NCBI RefSeq assembly: GCF_003337715.1
Contig: NZ_QPIX01000001.1
Location: 426,682-490,681 of the forward strand
Length of the DNA: 64,000 nucleotides
Source of the DNA: Ciceribacter lividus
GTDB taxonomy: Bacteria > Pseudomonadota > Alphaproteobacteria > Rhizobiales > Rhizobiaceae
Direction of reading: 5' to 3'
This document shows positions 9,028 to 18,686 of the stretch, in pieces. The notes beneath the pieces were generated by a model. That model was not told the origin of the DNA, did no database searches, and saw only the letters and a program-made list of their open reading frames with translations. Position numbers and translations under genes: made by a program. Positions within the stretch are counted from its first letter, which is position 1. Every line of letters begins with the position of its first letter.

Positions 9028-12000
9028 ACGGGCCGTTTTCCGATTTCCCCGGCGGCGGCAGCGCGGGCTTCACTGCCCTCTTCGTCAGGCGGCCGATCCT
9101 CGCGCTGGTCTTCAACGCGCTGATCGTCGTCGCGGGGCTTGCGGCCTTCTATGGCATCGAGGTTCGCGAGCTCCCCGACGTCGACCAGCCGGTGATCACC
9201 GTGCGCACGACTTTCTCCGGCGCCTCGCCCGAGACGATCGACCAGGAGGTGACGACGGTCATCGAGGGGGCGGTCGCGCGCGTGTCGGGGCTGAAGAGCA
9301 TGTCCTCGACCTCGCAGTTCGGGCAGAGCCGCGTCACGCTGGAATTTTCCGACAGCACCGATCTCAACGTCGCGTCGACGGATGTGCGCGACGCGATTTC
9401 TCGGGTTTCTAACGACCTGCCGGACGATGCCGACGAGCCGCGCATCGTCAAGGCGGACTCCGACTCGCAGCCGATCATGCGGCTCGCCGTAACCTCGGAC
9501 CGGATGAGCCTCGATGATCTCACGCTGCTGGTCGACAATCAGATTTCCGACCGTCTCTCGACGGTGGACGGTGTCGCCGACATCGAAATCTACGGCGATC
9601 AGGAGAAGATCTTCCGCATCGACGTCGACCAGGCGGCGCTGGCAAGCCGCGGGCTCACCATCGCATCGCTGACATCCGCGCTCTCCAATCTCGCCTTCGA
9701 CGTGCCGGCGGGCTCGCTCACCAGCCCGACGCAGGACATCGTCGTGCGCGCGACCGCCGACCTCAGGACACCCGAGGATTTCGGCAGTCTCATCGTGCAG
9801 AACCGGGTCCGGCTGAGAGACGTGGCCACGGTAACCTTTGGCGCTGACACCGGAACGACGAGCCTGCGCTCGAACGGCCGCGCCGGCATCGGTCTCGGGA
9901 TCATCCGGCAGGCGCAGTCGAACACGCTCAGCATCTCAAAAGGCGTTGCGGCGGCGGTCGCCGAGCTTTCGAAGACGCTGCCGGAGGGCACCGAGCTGCG
10001 CATCACCAGCGACGACGCCGTCTTCATCCGCGGCTCGATCGAGGAAGTGGTGCGCTCGCTGGTGCTTGCCGCAGTGATCGTCGTCGCGATCATCTATCTC
10101 TTCCTGCGCGACGCGCGCGCGACGATCATTCCCGCCGTCACCATGCCGGTCGCGCTGATCGGTACGGTGGCCGCCATCTATCTCGCCGGATTTTCGATCA
10201 ACATCCTGACGCTGCTTGCCGTCGTGCTTGCGACCGGCATGGTGGTCGATGACGCGATCGTGGTGCTGGAAAACATCGTGCGAAGGCGCGGGCAGGGGCT
10301 CGGCCCGCGGGCTGCCGCCGTCCTAGGCACACGGGAAGTGTTCTTCGCCGTCATCGCGACAACGGCGACGCTCGCTGCCGTCTTCGTGCCGCTCTCCTTC
10401 CTGCCGGGCCAAGTCGGTGGGCTTTTCCGCGAATTCGGTTTCGTGCTCGCCTTCTCCGTCACGCTTTCCTCGCTGGTGGCGCTCACGCTTTGCCCCATGC
10501 TCGCCTCGCGGGTCTTGAAGCCGCACGAGCACCGGGAGGGCGGCGATCCACTCGGCCGCTTCGGCGACGCCTTTTCGCGCTTCTACCGCAAGACCCTTCA
10601 TGCGTGCCTTGCAGCGCCGCTGATCGTCTTCGTCGTCGCGGCCCTGTTTTCGCTCTCCGCGCTCGCCGCCTTCTCGCTGATCACCAGCGAACTCACGCCG
10701 CGGGAAGACCGCTCGGCGCTGATGCTGAGGGTGACGGCGCCGCAGGGGGTCAGCCTCGACTTCATGCGCGACCAGATGCAGCGGATCGAGGAGAATCTCG
10801 AACCGCTCCGCAAGAGCGGCGAAGTTGCCAACCTCTTTTCCATTTCGGGTTTCGGCAGCAGCAAGAACAGCGGCTTCATGGTGCTGACGCTCGCCCCGTG
10901 GGAGGAGCGCAGCCGCAGCCAGGACGAGATCGCCGCAGACGTCAACGCCGCCGCAGCACGGGTGCCGGCGGTCAGGGCCTTCGCCATGCAGCCGAACAGC
11001 CTCAGGATCCGCGGCGGCGGCAGCGGCCTGCAGTTCGCGCTCGTCGGCGCGGACCACCAGACCCTGACGAGTGCTGCGACCCGGCTCGTTGCGGCGATGG
11101 AGGAAAGCGGACGTTTCGACGGTCCGCGGCTCACCAACGACATCAGTCAGGCGCAGCTCTCCGTTACCGTTGACCGCGAACGCGCAGCCGAACTCGGCAT
11201 CGACTTCACAGGGCTGTCGCAGGCGCTGCAGTCGCTCCTCGACGGTCGTTCGATCGGCGACGTCTTCGTCGACGGCGAGGCCTATCCGGTGAAGCTTGCC
11301 TCCACCACCCGGCCGATCGACGATCCGACCGATCTCGAGAATGTCTTCCTGAGGACCGCGGACGGCAAGATCGTGCCGATGTCGGTGATCGCCTCGCTTC
11401 GGGAAAAGGCGGTGGCGCCGTCGCTGACCCGCGAGCAGCAGCTCGCGTCGGTCGCGATCACGGCCGGGTTGCCGGCGGGGCTTTCGCTCGGCGATGCGCT
11501 CAACGAGACGCAGACGATCGCCGCTCCGCTGCTGCCGCCCGGCGTGCGCGTCATGCCGCTCGCCGAAGCGAAGACGCTGACCGAGAACTCGAAGGGCATG
11601 GGTGCGACCTTCGGCTTTGCGATCGTCATCATCTTCCTGGTCCTGGCGGCACAGTTCGAGAGCGTCATCTCGTCGCTCATCATCATGGCGACCGTGCCGC
11701 TCGGCCTTGCCTGCGCCGTCTTCGCGCTGCTCCTCACGGGTTCGTCGCTCAATGTCTACAGCCAGATCGGCCTGGTCCTGCTGGTCGGCGTGATGGCCAA
11801 GAACGGCATCCTGATCGTCGAGTTTGCAAACCAGCTTCGTGACCGCGGACAGTCGGTGCGCGAGGCGATCGAGAATGCGGCCAACCTTCGCCTGCGGCCG
11901 GTGATGATGACGATGATCTCCACCGTGCTCGGTGGTGTGCCGCTGGTGCTGGCGACGGGGGCGGGGGCGGAGGCGCGCGTCGCACTCGGCTGGGTCATGG

Positions 12001-12152
12001 TCGGCGGGCTCGGGCTCGCCACGGCGGTAACGCTCTATGTGACGCCCGTCGCCTATCTGGCACTGGCGCGCTTCTCGAAACCGCATGCGGACGAGGAAAA
12101 GCGCCTGCATCAGGAGATGGCGATCGCGGCCAAGGTCGAGGCCGGCGAGTAG
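9024..12152 (+). CDS. RND multidrug efflux permease, HAE-1 type
   Basis: A 1042-residue proton-driven exporter of the AcrB/MexF/MdtB class. The N-terminal TM1 (FVRRPILALVFNALIVVAGL) is followed by the porter loop (ELPDVDQPVITVRTTF). TM4 carries the proton-relay pair in GMVVDDAIVVLENIVRR, and the second half repeats the fold with the conserved GGVPLVLATGAGAEAR near the end. I chose the ATG at 9024 because it overlaps the adaptor stop (ATGA) and places TM1 correctly; longer options read through the adaptor gene. It works with the upstream adaptor in the inner membrane. No local regulator of the TetR or MarR type is next to the pair. Confidence 0.95.
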   Translation: MNGPFSDFPGGGSAGFTALFVRRPILALVFNALIVVAGLAAFYGIEVRELPDVDQPVITVRTTFSGASPETIDQEVTTVIEGAVARVSGLKSMSSTSQFGQSRVTLEFSDSTDLNVASTDVRDAISRVSNDLPDDADEPRIVKADSDSQPIMRLAVTSDRMSLDDLTLLVDNQISDRLSTVDGVADIEIYGDQEKIFRIDVDQAALASRGLTIASLTSALSNLAFDVPAGSLTSPTQDIVVRATADLRTPEDFGSLIVQNRVRLRDVATVTFGADTGTTSLRSNGRAGIGLGIIRQAQSNTLSISKGVAAAVAELSKTLPEGTELRITSDDAVFIRGSIEEVVRSLVLAAVIVVAIIYLFLRDARATIIPAVTMPVALIGTVAAIYLAGFSINILTLLAVVLATGMVVDDAIVVLENIVRRRGQGLGPRAAAVLGTREVFFAVIATTATLAAVFVPLSFLPGQVGGLFREFGFVLAFSVTLSSLVALTLCPMLASRVLKPHEHREGGDPLGRFGDAFSRFYRKTLHACLAAPLIVFVVAALFSLSALAAFSLITSELTPREDRSALMLRVTAPQGVSLDFMRDQMQRIEENLEPLRKSGEVANLFSISGFGSSKNSGFMVLTLAPWEERSRSQDEIAADVNAAAARVPAVRAFAMQPNSLRIRGGGSGLQFALVGADHQTLTSAATRLVAAMEESGRFDGPRLTNDISQAQLSVTVDRERAAELGIDFTGLSQALQSLLDGRSIGDVFVDGEAYPVKLASTTRPIDDPTDLENVFLRTADGKIVPMSVIASLREKAVAPSLTREQQLASVAITAGLPAGLSLGDALNETQTIAAPLLPPGVRVMPLAEAKTLTENSKGMGATFGFAIVIIFLVLAAQFESVISSLIIMATVPLGLACAVFALLLTGSSLNVYSQIGLVLLVGVMAKNGILIVEFANQLRDRGQSVREAIENAANLRLRPVMMTMISTVLGGVPLVLATGAGAEARVALGWVMVGGLGLATAVTLYVTPVAYLALARFSKPHADEEKRLHQEMAIAAKVEAGE

Positions 12153-12157
12153 GCGCG

Positions 12158-13132
12158 TCAGCCCTCCGGCTGCTCGGTGCCGGGGCCGACGACCGTGTAG
12201 GCGTTGCCGGCCGGCTCACGGCGCAGGTAGCGGTTGGAGAGCGCGGCGCTGCCGCGGCGAAGAATCTCGCCGAAGACTTCGTCGATCGCCTCGTTGCGCT
12301 GGCCCGAAACGAAAAAGTAGTGTCGCCAGCTTTCCGGATCGAGAACGATGTAGTCGGCATTGGCGGCGAGCGGTTCGGCGCTGCCGTCGAGGTTTTCGAG
12401 AGAGCGTCCGAGTCTCGCCTCGCCGAACATGGTCGTCGCCACCTGGAGCGCCGGATCGTCCTTGTTGATGAAGACGAAGATCTCGTCCGCAAAGGTGAGC
12501 TTCTCCATCCAGGCACGGTGGCCGGGCAGCCCCGTCTCCGGGACCGCGAAGAGGATGCGTGCGGCGAGCCCGGTTGGCAGCGCGGCGTCGGCCTCTCCGA
12601 CATGGCGAAGGACCTCTCCGGCGAGCGAATGGGCGACGATCACGAGTGGCCTTCCGGCAAGCGTTCCGCCGGGCTCCCGGCGCTCTGCCACCTGGCGCAG
12701 GAGCGCGACGAGCCGCTCGCTTGCCGCTTTCGCATTGAGGACCGGAAACTCCCTCACCGATATCCAGGAGGGCCAGCGGAACATGATGACGTCGGCGCCG
12801 GCACCTTTGGCGAGTTCCTCCATGGTGTAGAGGCCGAAATCGCCGTCCGGTTCGGGGCCGAAGCCGTGGACGTAGAGGACGAGCGGCTTTTGCTGAACGT
12901 CAGCGGCAGGAAAGCTGGCGATCGCGGCGTCGAGCTCCGAAAGGGCGAAGTGGTGGCCGTCGGCGGTGACGAGCGAGAAGCTGTCGTCGGAAGCGCTTGC
13001 CGCGCTCGTCTGCGGGTGCAGGATCGCCGCGACGATGGCGTCGTAGTTCCACCAAGCATAGCCGGCGGCCATACCGATCGCGATGAACACCAGGGCGAGA
13101 TATTTGAGGAACCTGACCATCCCCGCATTCAT
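12158..13132 (-). CDS. Membrane-anchored alpha/beta hydrolase (DUF900-like esterase)
   Basis: A 324-residue protein with one N-terminal membrane anchor (YLALVFIAIGMAAGYAWW) and an alpha/beta-hydrolase domain. The oxyanion motif LVLYVHGFG precedes a nucleophile elbow IVAHSLAGEV; late acidic residues and a His (SWRHYFF) could complete a triad. This fits the DUF900 or lipase-like group of unknown substrate. An alternative ATG at 13120 would remove four residues; I kept 13132 because GGGG directly before the inner ATG is too close to act as a ribosome binding site. It converges on the RND permease with a gap of 5 bases. No functional partner is evident. Confidence 0.7.
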   Translation of the reverse strand: MNAGMVRFLKYLALVFIAIGMAAGYAWWNYDAIVAAILHPQTSAASASDDSFSLVTADGHHFALSELDAAIASFPAADVQQKPLVLYVHGFGPEPDGDFGLYTMEELAKGAGADVIMFRWPSWISVREFPVLNAKAASERLVALLRQVAERREPGGTLAGRPLVIVAHSLAGEVLRHVGEADAALPTGLAARILFAVPETGLPGHRAWMEKLTFADEIFVFINKDDPALQVATTMFGEARLGRSLENLDGSAEPLAANADYIVLDPESWRHYFFVSGQRNEAIDEVFGEILRRGSAALSNRYLRREPAGNAYTVVGPGTEQPEG

Positions 13133-13302
13133 AGGCGATCGCCGGCGGTCTCCGCAATGCGGCGGGACGCGGCAGCGCTGTGAATTGGCTCTCGCGGCCG
13201 GGCCTCGTCACTGGACAAGGGGTGAACTCCTGTCCCATACCACATTGGACAGACGTTGAATGGCGCGGCGCGCCGGGACGTCGGGACAGGGAGAGCGACG
13301 AC

Positions 13303-14712
13303 ATGGCGATGAAGGACGTGCAGCCGGGAACGCGCAACGAGGAGGGGATCGCGGCCGTCCTCGGCATCCTCAAACAGACCTTCGGCGAGCGTTTCCAGAC
13401 CGGTCAGTCGTTCCGCGAGCAGCACACCCACACGACCACCTACCTGCCGGCCCAGCTTCCCGACGGCGTCGTCTTCGTGGAAAGCGCCGACGACGTGAAG
13501 ACGGTGGTGAAGACATGCGTAGCCCACAAGGTGCCGATGATCCCGTTCGGCACCGGCTCTTCGCTGGAGGGGCACCTGAACGCGCCTAGCGGCGGGATAT
13601 CCGTCGACTTCAGCCGCATGAACAGCGTGCTAGAAGTGAATGCCGAGGACCTCGACTGCACCGTCGAGCCGGGTGTGACGCGCGAGGAACTCAACACCTA
13701 TCTGCGCGATACAGGCCTCTTCTTCCCGATCGATCCGGGTGCGAACGCCTCGATCGGCGGTATGACGGCGACGCGGGCCTCCGGCACCAATGCCGTGCGG
13801 TACGGCACGATGAAGGACAATGTGCTGTCGCTCACCGTTGTGACCGCCGACGGCGAGGAAATCCGCACCGCGCAGCGGGCGAAGAAGTCGTCGGCCGGAT
13901 ACGACCTCACGCGGCTCTATATCGGGTCGGAGGGAACGCTCGGCATCATCACCTCGGTGACGCTGAAGCTGCAGGGCATACCGGCGAAGATCGGCGGCGG
14001 CGTTTGCGCCTTCCCGAGCCTGAAAGCCGCCTGCGATGCGGTCATCATGACGATCCAGATGGGCATCCCGGTCGCCCGCATCGAACTTCTCGACGAGATG
14101 CAGATCAAGGCCTGCAACGCCTATTCGAAGCTCTCCTATGCGGAGAAACCGACGCTCTTTCTCGAATTCCACGGCACCGAGGAGACAGTAGCACTGCAAT
14201 CGGAGCAGTTTTCCGAAATCGCCGCAGAGTGCGGCGCCGACGAATATCGCTACACCGCCAATGCCGAGGAACGCGCGCAGCTCTGGAAGGCGCGGCACAA
14301 CGCCTACTGGGCAGGGCGCGCGCTGGCGCCGGAGCTGAACGGCCTTTCGACGGATGTCTGCGTGCCGATCTCGCGGCTCGCCGACTGCGTGGCCGAGACC
14401 CAGGCGGATATCCGCGAAACGGGGCTTCTGGCACCCATCGTCGGTCATGCCGGCGACGGCAATTTCCATGTGCTGATGCTCTTCGACGACAAGAAGCCGG
14501 CGGATCTCGCCCGCGCCGAGGCGTTCATGGCCCGCCTGAACGGCCGGGCGCTCGCGATGGGCGGCACCTGCACCGGCGAGCACGGCGTCGGACAGGGCAA
14601 GATGTCCTACCTCGAACAGGAGCTCGGCTCGGCGCTTCCGGTCATGCGGGCGATCAAGAAGAGCCTCGATCCGAACAATATCTTCAACCCTGGCAAGATC
14701 TTCCGCCTGTGA
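13303..14712 (+). CDS. FAD-binding oxidoreductase, D-lactate dehydrogenase (cytochrome)/GlcD-like
   Basis: A 469-residue flavoprotein of the VAO/PCMH fold. The FAD-binding PCMH domain contains IPFGTGSSLEGH, a diphosphate-binding turn, and PGANASIGGMTATRASGTNAVRYGT. The C-terminal FAD-oxidase domain has VGHAGDGNFHVLMLF and ends with CTGEHGVGQGK and LDPNNIFNPGKI. Such enzymes oxidise D-lactate, glycolate or related 2-hydroxy acids and pass electrons to a quinone or cytochrome; the exact substrate is not decided by sequence. I chose ATG 13303, preceded by an AGGGAG; an in-frame start further upstream at 13180 has no support. It is transcribed alone. Confidence 0.88.
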   Translation: MAMKDVQPGTRNEEGIAAVLGILKQTFGERFQTGQSFREQHTHTTTYLPAQLPDGVVFVESADDVKTVVKTCVAHKVPMIPFGTGSSLEGHLNAPSGGISVDFSRMNSVLEVNAEDLDCTVEPGVTREELNTYLRDTGLFFPIDPGANASIGGMTATRASGTNAVRYGTMKDNVLSLTVVTADGEEIRTAQRAKKSSAGYDLTRLYIGSEGTLGIITSVTLKLQGIPAKIGGGVCAFPSLKAACDAVIMTIQMGIPVARIELLDEMQIKACNAYSKLSYAEKPTLFLEFHGTEETVALQSEQFSEIAAECGADEYRYTANAEERAQLWKARHNAYWAGRALAPELNGLSTDVCVPISRLADCVAETQADIRETGLLAPIVGHAGDGNFHVLMLFDDKKPADLARAEAFMARLNGRALAMGGTCTGEHGVGQGKMSYLEQELGSALPVMRAIKKSLDPNNIFNPGKIFRL

Positions 14713-14824
14713 CGGAAAGGAGTGCCGAATCCGACATTTGGGCTGGCGATTGCCGTAGCGGAATGCAAATATTTGCCCTGGACCACTGGTATCTTGGGTA
14801 GGGAGCAACGGGAGTCGACGGGTC

Positions 14825-17800
14825 GTGCTCGGACGCATATTGGTGGCACTCGGTGGTCTCTTGGTGGCGGCGCTCTTCGCGGCGCTGCTGGCGCCGTTCT
14901 TTGTCGACTGGACGAATTTCCGATCCGACTTCGAGGACCAGGCGAGCCGTATCCTCGGCAAGAAGGTCACCGTCCACGGGGCGGTCGAGGCCCGCATCCT
15001 GCCGTTCCCCTCCGTCACGCTGCATGACGTCACCGTCGGATCGGACCGCGACGGCTCGCCGCTCGTCAGTGTCGCCCGCTTTTCGATGGATGCGGAACTG
15101 GCGCCGTTCCTCTCCGGCGAGGCGCGCATCTTCGACATGCGCATCGAGGAGCCGAAGGCCCGCATCCGCCTGCTTTCCGACGGGACGCTCGACTGGGCGC
15201 GCGGCAGCGCGGCCGAGATCCCGGCGCGGACCGTCGTGCTGGAGCGCGTGCATGTGAGCGGCGGCGTGGTCGAATTCATCGACGAGCAGTCGGGCCGCAC
15301 CCGCATCGTTTCTGGCTTCGACGCTGACATGTCCGCTCGCTCGCTCGCAGGCCCCTGGACCGTGGACGGGCACGCCTCCGTCGACGGCGAGGCCGGCCGC
15401 TTCCACCTTTCGAGCCTGCAGCCGGACACGAAGACCGGCGCCGTGCCGCTGAACGTCCGTCTCCTGCCGGACACGCGGCCGTTCGAGATCGATCTTTCCG
15501 GCGGTCTGACGCTCAGCGACGGCAAACCACTCTACAAGGGCAATTTCCAGGCCGCGTGGCAGATAGCTGAGGGTGACGCAGCCGCTGCCGAGCCTCAGGT
15601 GGGCGGCGCAAATCCGGTCGCGCCGAAGGTCAAGGGCGAATTCGAGCTGACGAACGAGCGCGTCCGCGTCCCTTCCTATCGCCTTGAGCTCGGCGATGCC
15701 GAAAATCCCTACGCCGTCACCGGCGAGGCGACGCTGGATACCGGCGCGCACCCGGAATTCCTGCTGACGGCCGACGGCCAGCAGATCGACGTCAACCGCA
15801 TCGGCGAGGGGGCTCAGAAGGGAAAGACGAGTCGGCACGTCGTGGTCTCGGTCCGCGAGCGTCTTGACCGGTTGGTCGCCATTGCCGCCCGTATCCCGAT
15901 CCCATCGGTCCCGGGCAAGGCGAGCCTCGCACTGCCGGCGATCGTCGCCGGCGACACGGTGTTGCGCGACATCCGGCTCGACGTGCGGCCCGCCGGCACC
16001 GGCTGGACGGTCGAGCGCGTGCTCGCGACGCTCCCCGGCCGAACGCAGGTCGAGGCGAGCGGAACGCTGGACCTCAAGGGCGAGCCGTCTTTTCGCGGCG
16101 ACCTGCTGGTTGCCTCGACGCAACCTTCGGGGCTCGCCGCGTGGATTACCGGCGATGTCGATCCGGCGATCCGCGAGATGAAGACTGCCGGTTTCTCGGC
16201 GAAAGTGGACCTGACGCCCGAGCTCCAGCGCTTCGAGCGGCTGGAGCTTGCGATGGGAGCGGGTATTCTCAACGGCCGTGTCGAACGCGAGTCGCGCGAC
16301 GGTACGGCGCCAAACCTGTCGGTCGACCTCACCGGGAACGAGATCGACCTGAACGCGGTCCGTGCGCTTGCGACGCTCGTCGCTGGCGACGAGGCCGGAG
16401 CAAACCTTTTCGCGCAGCGGATTGCGGGCCGTCTCAAGGTCGAGAGGCTGGCCGCCTCCGACATCGTCGCTAAGAATGTCGACGCGGTCTTTACGGCCGA
16501 CGGCGAGAGGATGGCGGTCGAGCGTCTCAACATCGGCGACCTTTCGGGCGCGAAGATCTCCGCGACCGGGACGATCGAGGGCGGGTTTTCGGATCCGACA
16601 GGCGAGGCCGACCTCGCATTTGCGGCGGCAGACCCCGGCCCGTTTCTCGCCATACTGAAGGCGCGTGTTCCGGCTCACCCGGCGCTCGACACGCTCGTTC
16701 GCAACGCCCGCTGGTACGCCGGGGCGGACCTCAAGGCGCATGTTGTCCTTTCGGGGGCGGATGCCGCCATGTCGGTCAAGCTGGGCGGCGTGGCGAACGG
16801 CAGCCGTGTCGCGCTCGACTACGGCCGGGAGACGATTCCACCACTGCCGGGCGCCATGACACTCGAGGCGAGTCTCGAAAACCCGGACGCGCAAATCCTT
16901 TTCGGACAGGCCGGACTGGACCCGTTGCCGATCCCGTCTTCCGAGCCCGGCCGTCTCTCGGTCTCGCTCAGGGCGCAAGCGGATGCCCCGGCCGACACGG
17001 TGGTGACATTCTCCGGGACCGAGACCTTGCTGACGGCAAAAGGTCGGCTCGATCTCCGGGCAGGGCGGTTCCTGCAGGGGAGCCTGCAGACATCGCTGCG
17101 CAGCTCCGATCTCGAACCATATCTGATGATCGCAGGCATCGGGCTTCCGCAATCCGGCGCCGGCCTGCCGGTGGCGCTCTCGGCCGCGGCGGAGATCGGC
17201 GACGGTACGGCGAAGATCGACGCGATCGACGGAGCCCTTGCCGGCAATACCGTCCATGGCAGTCTCTCGCTCGACTGGAAGGAGCCGGGCCTGCGCGCCG
17301 GCGGTGCGCTTGACCTCGATACGGTCGACCTCGCCTGGCTGGCGGAGGCAGTGGCAGGGCCCGTTACCGACCCTGCGACCGGAGGCCTCTCGACCGGCGC
17401 CATCGCCGCGCCGATCGAGGTCCCCGACCTCGATCTCTCGCTCCGTTCGTCGACGTTCTGGCCGAGCGTTCTCGGAAAGGTGGAGGATTTCTCCGGCCAT
17501 CTGACCGGCCGCACCGGCGAACTGGTGCTGGAGGATGCTGCAGGCAAGTGGCTGGGCGGCGATCTCAAGGGGCGGATCAGTCTTTCCAATGCCGAGAAGA
17601 CGGCTTTCCTGCAGAGCCGCCTGACGCTGGAGAACGGCGATCTCGCGACCGTTTTCGCCGGCGCCGGCGAGGGCGTGACGCCGCCGCAGATTACCGGGCG
17701 CTTCGACCTCACTGCGGTCGCCGAGGCGACCGGCGGGACCGTCGCGGGCCTCGTCTCGTCGATCAACGGCTCGGGCGAGATACGGCTTTCGGACGTCGTC

Positions 17801-18586
17801 GTGCCGCACTTCGACCTCGGCTATCTGCCGCCGCTGCTCGCCGCCGCCGACCTCATCGAGGGAGAACCTGACGAAAGCAAGGTGCGGCCGCTCGTGGAGA
17901 ATCTGGTGTCTGAAAGGAGTGCCTCCTTCGGGGCGCTGATCATTCCCTTCAACATCGGTGACGGCGTCGTGCGGGCGCAGAATCTCGTCGCCGACAATGC
18001 GCTCGCCAGGCTCGGCGGCGATGCGAGGATCGACCTGCGCAGCGGTGCGACGGAAGCCGTCGTCACCGTTTCACCGGAGGTGGGAACGGGCGATCTCGCC
18101 GGCGCCGATCCCGACATTCGCGTCAGGTTTTCCGGCCGGCTGCCAGCGCCGGAACGCTCCCTCGATGTCACGGACGTCACCAATTACCTTTCGCTGCGGG
18201 CCTTCGAGCGGGAGCGCCGTCGGGTAGAGACACTGCAATCCAACGTCCTCGAGAAGCAGCGGTTGAGACGCGAGGCGGCGCTCTACAAGTTCCGGGCGGC
18301 GGAACGCGAGAAGGTCGCGGCGGCCGAACGGGCCCGGCTGGAGGAAGAGGCTCGCCGGCAGGCGGAGGCCGATGCCCTGGCCCGCAAGGCGGCGGAGGAG
18401 GAAGCTGAGCGCCGGGCTGCGGAGGAAGAGGCGGCGCGGCAGCGGGCGATCGAAGAGGGTGCCGGAACGGCGCAACCGCCTGCGGGCGCCGCAACGTCGC
18501 CGGCAGAGGAACCACCGCCGGCCGGCCCGACGACCGGAGGGACCCCGCCGAAATTACGGTTCGAGGATCTGCCGGGCGTGAACTGA
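14825..18586 (+). CDS. AsmA family protein (TamB/AsmA-like bridge protein) with charged C-terminal coiled coil
   Basis: A 1253-residue AsmA protein starting at GTG. An N-terminal membrane anchor (MLGRILVALGGLLVAALFAAL) is followed by the family signature FVDWTNFRSDFEDQASRILGKKVTVHG. The long middle is repeated beta strand, as in the bridge-like proteins thought to move phospholipids from inner to outer membrane. The AsmA C-terminal domain is present (VAGLVSSINGSGEIRLSDVVV). After about residue 1120 comes a highly charged Glu/Arg/Ala coiled coil (EREKVAAAERARLEEEARR) and a Pro/Thr-rich tail, an extension absent from the E. coli protein. The gene stands alone after a 112-base gap. GGGAG lies 10 bases before the GTG. 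Confidence 0.88.
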   Translation: MLGRILVALGGLLVAALFAALLAPFFVDWTNFRSDFEDQASRILGKKVTVHGAVEARILPFPSVTLHDVTVGSDRDGSPLVSVARFSMDAELAPFLSGEARIFDMRIEEPKARIRLLSDGTLDWARGSAAEIPARTVVLERVHVSGGVVEFIDEQSGRTRIVSGFDADMSARSLAGPWTVDGHASVDGEAGRFHLSSLQPDTKTGAVPLNVRLLPDTRPFEIDLSGGLTLSDGKPLYKGNFQAAWQIAEGDAAAAEPQVGGANPVAPKVKGEFELTNERVRVPSYRLELGDAENPYAVTGEATLDTGAHPEFLLTADGQQIDVNRIGEGAQKGKTSRHVVVSVRERLDRLVAIAARIPIPSVPGKASLALPAIVAGDTVLRDIRLDVRPAGTGWTVERVLATLPGRTQVEASGTLDLKGEPSFRGDLLVASTQPSGLAAWITGDVDPAIREMKTAGFSAKVDLTPELQRFERLELAMGAGILNGRVERESRDGTAPNLSVDLTGNEIDLNAVRALATLVAGDEAGANLFAQRIAGRLKVERLAASDIVAKNVDAVFTADGERMAVERLNIGDLSGAKISATGTIEGGFSDPTGEADLAFAAADPGPFLAILKARVPAHPALDTLVRNARWYAGADLKAHVVLSGADAAMSVKLGGVANGSRVALDYGRETIPPLPGAMTLEASLENPDAQILFGQAGLDPLPIPSSEPGRLSVSLRAQADAPADTVVTFSGTETLLTAKGRLDLRAGRFLQGSLQTSLRSSDLEPYLMIAGIGLPQSGAGLPVALSAAAEIGDGTAKIDAIDGALAGNTVHGSLSLDWKEPGLRAGGALDLDTVDLAWLAEAVAGPVTDPATGGLSTGAIAAPIEVPDLDLSLRSSTFWPSVLGKVEDFSGHLTGRTGELVLEDAAGKWLGGDLKGRISLSNAEKTAFLQSRLTLENGDLATVFAGAGEGVTPPQITGRFDLTAVAEATGGTVAGLVSSINGSGEIRLSDVVVPHFDLGYLPPLLAAADLIEGEPDESKVRPLVENLVSERSASFGALIIPFNIGDGVVRAQNLVADNALARLGGDARIDLRSGATEAVVTVSPEVGTGDLAGADPDIRVRFSGRLPAPERSLDVTDVTNYLSLRAFERERRRVETLQSNVLEKQRLRREAALYKFRAAEREKVAAAERARLEEEARRQAEADALARKAAEEEAERRAAEEEAARQRAIEEGAGTAQPPAGAATSPAEEPPPAGPTTGGTPPKLRFEDLPGVN

Positions 18587-18686
18587 CCGGTATCAATGAT
18601 CTCGACCGTGCGAGGGGGGACGGCAGAGGGGTGGTCAGGGCGCCGGGCGATGGCGTTCCGGCGCGTTGAGGACAGGGGGACATGAC

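Noticed and set aside
10323..12110. A 595-codon minus-strand frame inside the RND permease gene
   Set aside because: Arg/Asp/His-rich antisense shadow with no recognisable domain; the permease is intact.
13630..17809. Long minus-strand open frames (631 and 1041 codons) opposite the oxidase and AsmA genes
   Set aside because: They mirror real genes with strong motifs and have shadow-type composition without domains or ribosome binding sites.
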